Below, piece after piece: positions 9,358-15,690 of a DNA stretch of 64,000 nucleotides (the stretch's first letter is position 1; each line of letters starts with the position of its first letter). Both the position numbers and the translations under genes were made by a program. The DNA is taken from NCBI RefSeq assembly GCF_014207375.1, contig NZ_JACHEE010000009.1, forward strand, positions 1-64,000. Reading direction: 5' to 3'. This DNA comes from Arthrobacter sp. AZCC_0090 (GTDB lineage Bacteria > Actinomycetota > Actinomycetes > Actinomycetales > Micrococcaceae). The notes under the pieces were generated by a model, which saw only the letters and a program-made list of their open reading frames with translations, did no database searches and was not told the origin of the DNA.

Positions 9358-9395
9358 AGGGCGCCGGAGCCATGGTTCTCGGCCCCGGCGCCCTT
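9358..9395 (-). terminator. Strong hairpin after second binding-protein gene
   Basis: A perfect 10-bp GC-rich stem AGGGCGCCGG/CCGGCGCCCT with a 17-nt loop lies about 30 bases downstream of the binding-protein stop and before the permease genes. No T-run follows, so it is more likely an mRNA-end stabiliser or partial terminator, like the hairpin at 1881-1906. Confidence 0.6.
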
Positions 9396-9424
9396 ATTAG
9401 GCAATGCGCAGTCTCAGCGTCGGA

Positions 9425-11206
9425 TCAGCTCCGAGACCAATCCCAGAAGTTCCACCACACACCTGTCTGGTTGGGCATGGAAGTCACTCCGCTGATTTGA
9501 TCGGAAAAGGCCTTCACATCCGGCGACTGGAACAGCGGAACACCATAACCGGATTTCCAGATATCTGCGTCGATCTGCTTCTGCAGATCGTCCTGCTTGG
9601 CCTTATCGGTGGTGACGATAAGCGTGTCCATCGCTTTGTCGGCGTCAGCATCGGAGAATCCATTGTAGTTCGATCCGGCCCCAGTCTTGAAAATCTGAGG
9701 CGTTCCGGAAACGCCGACGCCCGAGTTGATCCAGCCGAAAATCGTCGCGTCATAAGACCCGTCGCCGAGGTGCGAACTCCAGTCAGCCTTGCCCAAGCCG
9801 CCGTCGACGATCTTGAATCCGGCTTTGGTGGCGGACTCGCGGATCAACGAGTAAGCATCTACGCGGTTGGGGTTGTCCTTGTTGTACATGATGCGGATTT
9901 CCGGCGTAGCGCCGTTGAGGAGCTTCTTGGCGCCGTCAATGTCGACATCCTGGTAGGCCGAGGAACCGTTGTTCTTGACAGAATCGGCATAAGCAGCCTG
10001 GGCTGGTACGAAGAGTTCCGAATCGAGCGGCTTGGCGTTCGGATCGATCTTCTTGATGATCTTGTCAACAATGTCCTTACGAGGCACCGTCTTCAAGAAG
10101 GCTTCGCGGACGTTTTTGTCTGCCAATGGACCGGAGAAGTTCAAATCAAGGTGATCGTAGGAGAGCTGGTTACCCAAAAGCATCTTCACGCCGCTGAGCT
10201 GCTTGATCTGGTCCACAGTGTCGGCTGATGCCTGCGGGTTGATGATATCCACTTCGCCGTTCTTCAGCGCCTGGACTTGGGCCGGAGCCGCGCCGATCGT
10301 GCGAACTACGATCTCGTCGAGCTTTGGCGTCGGACCCCAGTTGTAGTCCTTGTTGCGTACCAGAGTCACAGACTGCTCCGGCACCACGGACTTGATGATG
10401 TATGGGCCGTTCGAGAGGTACATGTTCGGGTCGCTCGGCAAGGTCTTCGATTCGAAGCCAGTGCTCCAGAAGTCAGCCACGGCCTTGAGTTGGGGGTTCA
10501 CGGGTTGCGGTGATTTACTGTCTCCCCGCTTGATTCCCTTGAGCAAATCGATCAGGGCCTGTGCGTCTTTCAGTCCGGCCTTCTGTGCCACGATATGCGC
10601 AGGAACGTCAACGCCGCCATTGCCGGGGAAACTGTACGCCAGTTCCCAATCCGCGAAGGGCTTGGAGTACTTGAGGGTCAGGCTTCGGCCGTCGGAACCC
10701 AACTCGGGAAAGTCCGTCAGGTTCAACCCGGATGTGTCGGCCGCAGTCTTGAAGTAGGTGGTACCGGTTTTGGCTTTCGAATCGGCATCGTCGTAATAAG
10801 CAGAGCCGGATGCCCATGTCAGCAAAAGGTCGGCGGCGCTAACCGGCGTCCCGTCCGACCACTTGACACCTTCGTTCACCGTGTATTTGACGGTCAAGGG
10901 ATTGTCAGAGAGCTTCTCGATCTTGCCGAACTTTTCATTCCTGACGATGTTCAGCTTGTCGTCTATGTAGATGAAACCCGAGTGGGTGGCATAGCCGATG
11001 TGCCCGTTGACGTCCGAATTACCGTCAGCGGTCCCGGAGTTGAAGCTACTGAAACCGTTGGTTTCGGCAACTCCAACGGAGCCGCCCTGCTTGGCTGCTC
11101 CCGTGGTGGAAGGGGTGTTGCCACCGGTATTGCCGGCGCAGGCGCTCAGTGCGAGTGCGAGGATCGCCGCAGCACCCACTGCTTTGGAAGTACGTCCGAA
11201 ACGCAT
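9425..11206 (-). CDS. Peptide ABC transporter family substrate-binding lipoprotein
   Basis: Extracytoplasmic binding protein of 593 residues. Signal peptide MRFGRTSKAVGAAAILALAL leads to lipobox LSAC with Cys23 as the lipid site. The mature part is a family-5 solute-binding protein: EGVKWSDGTPVSAADLLLTW and the C-terminal region YGVPLFQSPDVKAF are recognisable. A strong AGGAGG ribosome site precedes the ATG. It is the first gene of the unit SBP, DppB, DppC. Its start resembles the other binding protein (1941-3620), but the bodies differ clearly, so the two probably bind different ligands. Confidence 0.93.
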   Translation of the reverse strand: MRFGRTSKAVGAAAILALALSACAGNTGGNTPSTTGAAKQGGSVGVAETNGFSSFNSGTADGNSDVNGHIGYATHSGFIYIDDKLNIVRNEKFGKIEKLSDNPLTVKYTVNEGVKWSDGTPVSAADLLLTWASGSAYYDDADSKAKTGTTYFKTAADTSGLNLTDFPELGSDGRSLTLKYSKPFADWELAYSFPGNGGVDVPAHIVAQKAGLKDAQALIDLLKGIKRGDSKSPQPVNPQLKAVADFWSTGFESKTLPSDPNMYLSNGPYIIKSVVPEQSVTLVRNKDYNWGPTPKLDEIVVRTIGAAPAQVQALKNGEVDIINPQASADTVDQIKQLSGVKMLLGNQLSYDHLDLNFSGPLADKNVREAFLKTVPRKDIVDKIIKKIDPNAKPLDSELFVPAQAAYADSVKNNGSSAYQDVDIDGAKKLLNGATPEIRIMYNKDNPNRVDAYSLIRESATKAGFKIVDGGLGKADWSSHLGDGSYDATIFGWINSGVGVSGTPQIFKTGAGSNYNGFSDADADKAMDTLIVTTDKAKQDDLQKQIDADIWKSGYGVPLFQSPDVKAFSDQISGVTSMPNQTGVWWNFWDWSRS

Positions 11207-11555
11207 TCCGCCTCCTATTTTTTGAGTGGAAAAAGCCGGCGCTGTTGACTCCGGCAGACTGCCACAACCCCCTCAGCAGGCTTGTGGCTCGTCTCACATG
11301 AGCAGTAGCCTAGCGCCCGAGACGAATGTTTGGGTCCAAAGTTTCCCGCCAGTAAGGTTTGTTATCGAGATGCAACAAGACTGCTGCGAGCACAGGGGCT
11401 AATCGCGTTTGAGGGTGTAGTCGGGGTGTGAATCCGCCGGTCTCGATGACTGATCGTGCGATGGTATTTCGGTTTCGTGGTTATGTTGCCGTCCCCGGGG
11501 TCGGCGTGCTGGCGTGCGTGGCGGGGTCTCGCGGTCAACATAACCATCGGCGACA
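11207..11555. other. Intergenic region and 3' flank of integrase remnant
   Basis: About 350 bases with no gene seen. The right-hand part adjoins the integrase remnant and contains a perfect 10-bp inverted repeat GGTTATGTTG (11479-11488) and CAACATAACC (11536-11545) separated by 47 bases. The left part should hold the promoter of the binding-protein gene. Confidence 0.5.
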
Positions 11556-11858
11556 TCACCGGTTTGCGAGGAACGCGAGTAGTGCATCGGATGCTCGGTA
11601 GCGGGCTGGCGGCTGCTCATCGATCGCGGGGAGGCGGTCGAAGGTTCGGCGTTTGACTTCCAGGTCGGCGTGGAGGTAGATCTGCGTGGTCTGGATGTTC
11701 GCGTGTCCGAGCCAGAGCGCGACGCTGGCGCTGTCGATCCAGGCGTGCAGGAGGCTCATCGGGCAGGTGTGCCAGAGCGTGTGCGGGGTGACGTTCTTCC
11801 CGGTCAGCGAAGGGCATCGCCGGGCTGCGGACTTCACGTGCCGCGTGACGAGCTTGGC
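11556..11858 (-). pseudogene. C-terminal fragment of a tyrosine recombinase (integrase)
   Basis: The fragment ends with a clear tyrosine-recombinase catalytic tail: GKNVTPHTL-HT, then SVALWLGHANIQTTQIYLHAD, which supplies the HxxR region, the GH histidine and the nucleophile tyrosine (IYLH). The arginine of the H-x-x-R box is replaced by tryptophan (HTLWHT), so the enzyme would be inactive. The frame breaks upstream of residue 1 of the open part (an in-frame TGA near 11861), and the coding sequence is cut at 11858/11859 by the end of an ISL3-like element. The missing N-terminal part is not found nearby. Family assignment is confident; the parent element is unknown. Confidence 0.82.
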
Positions 11859-11950
11859 GGCTCTTCACGGTTCGTGGTGAATGTTCTGCCGTGATGCAGC
11901 ATGTTCATGCCGCAGTTCTGGCGGCACTGCGCAACAGGATACGCGTTTTC
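11859..11950 (-). mobile_element. ISL3-like element remnant (one end plus transposase C-terminus)
   Basis: At 11859 a terminal sequence GGCTCTTCACGGTTCGTGG starts. It matches the end of the ISL3-type element at 18639 (GGCTCTTTGCGGTTCGTGA). Inside it, on the minus strand, is the transposase C-terminus RILLRSAARTAA followed by a stop at 11905-11907, close to ILLRNAVRTAA of the other element. Only about 90 bases remain. Its position explains the truncation of the integrase gene. Confidence 0.7.
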
Positions 11951-12264
11951 TAGTTGTCCGACAGAACGTAGTCAGGTCAGGAGGCAGAAACGTAGAGTGG
12001 GACACGTTGAGGGTCTCCGATGGGCAGTGTAGGAACTTCGATCACCGGAAGACCCCAACCCTACGCGTCTACCTTGACCGCGCCCTCAAGCTCTGAGCTG
12101 ACCACGCTCACCCCATCCGGGAATGGACAGCGCCAATAAGTCAGGGGAAAATCACAGGCACCCAACCCCGGCCCGCGCATCGAGAATATATCATTGTAGT
12201 TCAAACGAGCGGAACCACAATCATACACAGACCGGGGCGGGAACTACTCATTTAGAAATGGAAT
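11951..12264. other. Intergenic stretch between IS remnant and small peptide gene
   Basis: No gene recognised. The left half is GC-rich and may be further transposon debris; the right half (from about 12180) becomes AT-rich like the small peptide gene beside it. Short open frames lack ribosome sites and known motifs. Confidence 0.45.
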
Positions 12265-12384
12265 CTATTCAATCCACTTGCAAGTGCCACAAATAGCTTC
12301 CGCGGAATTTGAAGAAGCATGCGCTACTCCACCCCCAAAAAGTAGACCAATAGCAACGAGAATCGCAGCAACGATTACCTTCAT
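12265..12384 (-). CDS. Small secreted peptide, 39 residues, with CGTC motif
   Basis: A short gene not recognisable by family. It encodes a lysine at residue 2, a hydrophobic core (VIVAAILVAIGLLFGGG), and a canonical signal-peptidase site after VAHA (residues 20-23). The mature peptide of about 16 residues is SSNSAEAICGTCKWIE, with Cys32 and Cys35 in a CxxC arrangement. Support for it being real: a GAGG ribosome site 6 nt before the ATG, a candidate promoter and palindromic operator directly upstream (12412-12459), and AT-rich composition shared with the peptide-export operon 2 kb away. It could be a secreted redox-active or signalling peptide, or a bacteriocin relative. Function is unknown. 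Confidence 0.55.
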   Translation of the reverse strand: MKVIVAAILVAIGLLFGGGVAHASSNSAEAICGTCKWIE

Positions 12385-12411
12385 GACATCCTCAATTCAA
12401 TCGGTAGATTA

Positions 12412-12459
12412 GTGACTGAAGTCACGAAACGAACATATCAAGTCACTCTGTAAAGTCAA
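12412..12459 (-). promoter_or_regulatory. Promoter and palindromic operator of the 39-residue peptide gene
   Basis: On the minus strand, -35 TTGACT (12454-12459) and -10 TATGTT (12432-12437) are 16 bases apart. Just downstream lies the inverted repeat GTGACT-N2-AGTCAC (12412-12425), about 28 bases before the ATG, with another AGTCACT half-site at 12441. The placement fits a repressor site at the transcription start. This is inferred from pattern only. Confidence 0.45.
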
Positions 12460-13135
12460 GAAATAAGCAACACCCCTTGACCCGCCATCGACGGCCGGCG
12501 CTGGGAGGCCTATGACTCGTTCGACGGACCGTTCAAGCGAAGAACGACAACACCTACTATCGCCATTAAAATGCGAAGCTAGTATTTTTCTTTTTGATTG
12601 TCAATCATCTGATACGGATTCATACCGTGCGCCACGGAGCGGCGGTGTCGATTTACTCAGGGACCCTTGACGCGCAGAAACGTCAGACCTCGCCGCGCTC
12701 CTTGAGATCCCCGCATTTGTTCGACGTGTGAGTCTCGCATGGGCATGAGGCAACCGAGTCTTCCTGAGTCGACAATCCATCCGAAGTGGAACTTTCAAAA
12801 GGATGGAGCTCAACCAGGGCAGATGCAATCAGGCGCCCCAACCAAGGCTGATGCGCGGCGGGATCTCGATCTGGCCCGGAAGCCCATCTCGCCAAAAAGC
12901 AGCCCCGTCCGCTGGGACTTCCCTGGCCAATAGCCCCAAACGGTTCATGCGTAGAACCCCGCGAAGCGCCAGAGTGGACTGGATTAGAACGCAGCTAAAT
13001 GGGCTGACACCCTGGTCAAATCAGGTAACTCCCTACTCAAACCGGCTGACACCATTGCAACTTTCCCGTCAACAAGTCAAGATCGCGGGGCCGCTCGCAA
13101 CTCTCGACATCCTCAATGCCCCGGGGAATCATGTC
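12460..13135. other. Gene-poor stretch with transposon debris
   Basis: No intact gene seen in about 680 bases. It contains the possible IS21-like terminal repeats at 13002-13060. Open frames on both strands lack ribosome sites and recognisable products. A short frame around 12490-12575 (AIDGRRWEAYDSFDGPF) may be a fragment of a former gene of unknown identity. Confidence 0.5.
13002..13060. repeat. Spaced 21-22 bp repeats resembling an IS21-family terminus
   Basis: Imperfect repeats follow each other: GGCTGACACCCTGGTCAAAT at 13002, GGTAACTCCCTACTCAAACC at 13024, and GCTGACACCATTG at 13044. Multiple copies of a TGACNCC-TGGTCAAA type unit are typical of IS21-family ends. No istA or istB gene is present, so this would be an orphan terminus. 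Confidence 0.4.
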
Positions 13136-14447
13136 AAGATGCCCGCGCAGCGGCATTCGAAGAATCATTTGATTTTGCCCGGATAGATGGCTGGGGTTTG
13201 GCTGCTTGTTTGGCTGTCGCGAGAGTCCGGAGATCTGCGCAAAGTGCTTAGATCTGACGCTGGATTGCGGCCGGGTTCAAGAGTTTGTTCTCCCGTTTCA
13301 GCCGGGCTTCACATCCCTCCTCACGGTGCCGGTGTCTGCCAGGACCCGTCGGAGCGGGGTGGCGGGTGCATCGTATTTCTTGCTGATCCTGACGTCGGCG
13401 CGGACCTTCGCGATGAGTTTCTGCTGGGGTGCGAAGTGGTTGGTCAGCAGTCTTTGCAGGCCCCAGATCCGGTTCAGCAGGTCCAGCTCGCCGGCCGTGT
13501 CGTAGCGGTGGTACCCGACGGTCTGACGGACGATGTGCCAGTTCTTCTGCTCCACGTAGGCCCCGTCGTTCTTGTTCACGGACCGGGACCGGGTGAAGGT
13601 AAGTTTCTCCTTCTCGCACCAGCGAATGAGCTCCCAATTGATGAACTCCGAACCATTGTCCGAATCGATGCCCAGGATCGGAAACGGGAACGACGCGATG
13701 GCGTCCTGAATGGCTGCGAACACCCGCTTCTGGGCCCTGTTTTTCACCGAGCGGCTTTCCGTCCAGCCGGTCGCGATGTCGGTGATATCAAGGGTGAAAC
13801 AGAATTCACCCCTGCTGTTGCCGCCCTCGTGCCCGACCAGATCAATCTCAACGAACCCGGGAACCGCATCGTCCCACTGGGCCCAAGTCCGCATCGGAAT
13901 CGAGTCCTTCAGCAGCGTTCCGGGCTTGGTATGGGACCGGCCCCGTGGATCCAGTTTCGCCCGGCCTGCCCTGAGCCGGCGGTCAATGGTCGCCGGCGCG
14001 ATCTTCAGCAGCTGTGGAGCCGCGCCGGCATCAATGTCAGGCTCTTTGAAACGCCGCAGGCGCCGGACCAGATCCGTCAGCGCCGCCGCGAGCAGCCGCC
14101 CGCGAGGGTCCCGTGGACCGCCCAGCAGAACCGCAGCGCCTCGATCACCGGCTCGCCATAGAGCGGCGGCCGGGGTGCCCTGGGCCGGGCAACCTCCAAT
14201 ACCAGCGCCTGCCGCAGCGCTTTGCGGTGCCAACCCGTCGTGGCGCACAGCTCATCCAGAATCTACTTCTTCGCCGCCCGGCCCGACCGGGGCATAGCGG
14301 GTTGCGGTGACCTTCGTGACAGCCCTGCGTTCACCCATTGAAAGCTCGATGGCTCACACTGCCGGGACCGCGGACGCCGGCCCGGCGGACACGCCGCTAC
14401 GCGGGCATTCTCAAATGATTCTTCGAATACAGCTACGCGGGCATCTT
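13136..14447 (-). mobile_element. Decayed insertion sequence with ~46-bp imperfect terminal inverted repeats
   Basis: The ends at 13136-13181 and 14402-14447 are inverted copies: both contain CGCGGGCATCTT at the outer edge and TCAAATGATTCTTCGAAT inside, with scattered mismatches. They enclose one transposase pseudogene on the minus strand. A GCTACGCGGGCAT motif is also repeated directly at 14394 and 14432. No clear target duplication was seen. The transposase resembles the integrase-core DDE family often filed as ISNCY/IS481-like; the exact family needs a database. Confidence 0.78.
13298..14338 (-). pseudogene. DDE transposase (integrase core), broken
   Basis: The C-terminal two thirds are in one frame and carry the DDE core: FVEIDLVGHEGG (first Asp), GIDSDNGSEFIN (second Asp) and AYVEQKNW (Glu). 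The N-terminal part is disrupted: MGERRAVTKVTATRYA at 14338 runs into a frameshift, then an in-frame TAG before ILDELCATTGWHRKAL, and a second frameshift after LAGGCSRR. At least three lesions make it non-functional. Confidence 0.85.
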
Positions 14448-14467
14448 TGATGAGTCAACGCGAATGC

Positions 14468-14498
14468 TTGCACAAGCGGCGCCGGTCTGGTTTACTAA
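14468..14498 (+). promoter_or_regulatory. Weak promoter candidate for the peptide-export operon
   Basis: TTGCAC (14468-14473) and TACTAA (14493-14498) are separated by 19 bases, about 40 bases upstream of the first small frame. Spacing is long and the hexamers imperfect. It lies just outside the IS right end, so the IS may also influence expression. Confidence 0.3.
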
Positions 14499-14538
14499 GC
14501 CGCACTGATGAGGTCAGACAAAATAATTGGGGATAATA

Positions 14539-14604
14539 ATGCAGACTTTCGGCGTCGAACGCTCTCAGAATTTTGTTCGTTTGATGTGCAGAGCGAGCAA
14601 GTAG
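14539..14604 (+). CDS. Possible 21-residue leader peptide upstream of the MauE-like gene
   Basis: A short frame (MQTFGVERSQNFVRLMCRASK) begins with ATG preceded by GGGG at 6 nt spacing, a better ribosome site than that of the next gene. Its TAG ends 3 nt before the ATG of the MauE-like gene and in the same frame, so translation could be coupled by re-initiation. It may be a leader peptide or a degenerated small gene. No family is recognised. Confidence 0.35.
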   Translation: MQTFGVERSQNFVRLMCRASK

Positions 14605-14607
14605 CCA

Positions 14608-15126
14608 ATGGATCTGATTGGCGTGGCCGGCGGGACGATAATCGCAACAGTGTTTTCAATCGCCGCTATTGGCAAACTATCGAAGGCGGGGTTTGAGACC
14701 TTCGTTGCGGCAACCGTGCGGTTTATTCCCTCGAAATTGACTCCATTTGGCCGTCTAGTTGCTAAAGCGGTACTCACCACAGAATTTGCAATCATAGCGA
14801 GCCAGTTTACGCCATTTAGATCGACAGCACTGTTTTTCGCCGCCGCCCTACTTGGAGCGTTCACAATCGGGATCGGCCTCGCATTAGGGAGAGGCGACAC
14901 AGCCCCTTGTGCTTGTTTTGGAGCCGATAATAAAAGCATCGGTGCCGCGCAACTAGCCAGAAACCTGGCTCTTATGGCGATTTGCGCAATTGGCGCGTCC
15001 GGGTCTCTTCTACAGGTCTCGCCGATAATAGACATGCCAACTGCTTTGATTACAATCTTGGCATTCTCTGCGGGCTCGTTGATCGCAGTCAGATTTGACG
15101 ATGTTAAGTCCATTTTCGCTAGGTAG
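14608..15126 (+). CDS. MauE/DoxX-like redox membrane protein
   Basis: Integral membrane protein of 172 residues with about four hydrophobic segments (near 2-20, 50-66, 74-94, 118-134 and a last one near 145-162). The cytosol-facing or membrane-edge motif PCACFG (Cys101, Cys103) is characteristic of the MauE family, which with MauD helps form disulfide bonds in the methylamine dehydrogenase small subunit. No methylamine dehydrogenase genes are present. The next gene is a thioredoxin-like protein, as MauE/MauD pairs are arranged, and a Cys-rich peptide ends the cluster, so its likely job is disulfide formation in that peptide. Composition is AT-richer than the flanking chromosome. Confidence 0.8.
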   Translation: MDLIGVAGGTIIATVFSIAAIGKLSKAGFETFVAATVRFIPSKLTPFGRLVAKAVLTTEFAIIASQFTPFRSTALFFAAALLGAFTIGIGLALGRGDTAPCACFGADNKSIGAAQLARNLALMAICAIGASGSLLQVSPIIDMPTALITILAFSAGSLIAVRFDDVKSIFAR

Positions 15127-15138
15127 AAAGAGTAAATA

Positions 15139-15690
15139 ATGATTCTTCTCTCTGTCGCATTGCTGGTCACTGCTCTGATTGCAGTCGTTAATCTAGTCTT
15201 CACTTTGGCCGTCGTACGGCGACTCAGAGAACATGAGTCTAAGCTCGGGGATATCTCCACAAAGTCGGCGGCAACAGACTTGATGGTCAAGCCGGGTGAG
15301 GCACCGGCGAATTTTGACTCACTCACAATCGCCGGTGAACGGCTATCGACGGCATCTCTCGGTGCTGGCACTCTGATTGGATTCTTTTTAAAGGGATGTG
15401 CTCCCTGCTCCGAGTTGTTCCCTGACTTCGTCAAAGCCGTGCGCGAATATGGAGGCAACAGCCGACCAATCGCAGTGCTCGCCGGCTTTTCCGATGAGGA
15501 CAATGACTACGTTGCTGCTTTGAGCGAGTTCGCTCACGTTGTCTTTGAAAACCAAAGCGATACCTCCGACACTTTGACAAAGGCGTTCAAAGTCAGCGCC
15601 TACCCCTCCGTCTGCACGATGGACGCCGCAGGCTGCGTGTCGTCAACAGACAAAAGGATTGTCCTTGCACCAACGCTCACAGTCGGATGA
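15139..15690 (+). CDS. Membrane-anchored thioredoxin-like protein (MauD/TlpA type)
   Basis: A protein of 183 residues with one N-terminal membrane helix (ILLSVALLVTALIAVVNLVF), a charged juxtamembrane stretch, and an extracytoplasmic thioredoxin fold. The active site is GCAPC (Cys87, Cys90) in the setting FFLKGCAPCSELFPDF, and the cis-proline region reads AYPSVC. A variable AGFSDEDNDY segment follows the first beta-alpha unit. It is 12 bases after the MauE-like gene and overlaps the exporter gene by 4 bp (ATGA), so the products are probably made together. Inferred role: thiol-disulfide exchange partner of the MauE-like protein for the Cys-rich peptide. Confidence 0.82.
   Translation: MILLSVALLVTALIAVVNLVFTLAVVRRLREHESKLGDISTKSAATDLMVKPGEAPANFDSLTIAGERLSTASLGAGTLIGFFLKGCAPCSELFPDFVKAVREYGGNSRPIAVLAGFSDEDNDYVAALSEFAHVVFENQSDTSDTLTKAFKVSAYPSVCTMDAAGCVSSTDKRIVLAPTLTVG

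Noticed and set aside
13187..14161. A 324-codon plus-strand frame across the decayed IS
   Set aside because: Shadow of the transposase pseudogene, whose DDE residues lie on the minus strand.
14565..15503. A 312-codon minus-strand frame opposite the MauE-like and thioredoxin-like genes
   Set aside because: No ribosome site or domain, while the plus strand has coherent membrane and CAPC motifs with coupled genes.
14608..15690. Methylamine utilisation (mau) operon
   Set aside because: Only MauE- and MauD-like parts are present; dehydrogenase subunits and cytochromes are absent.
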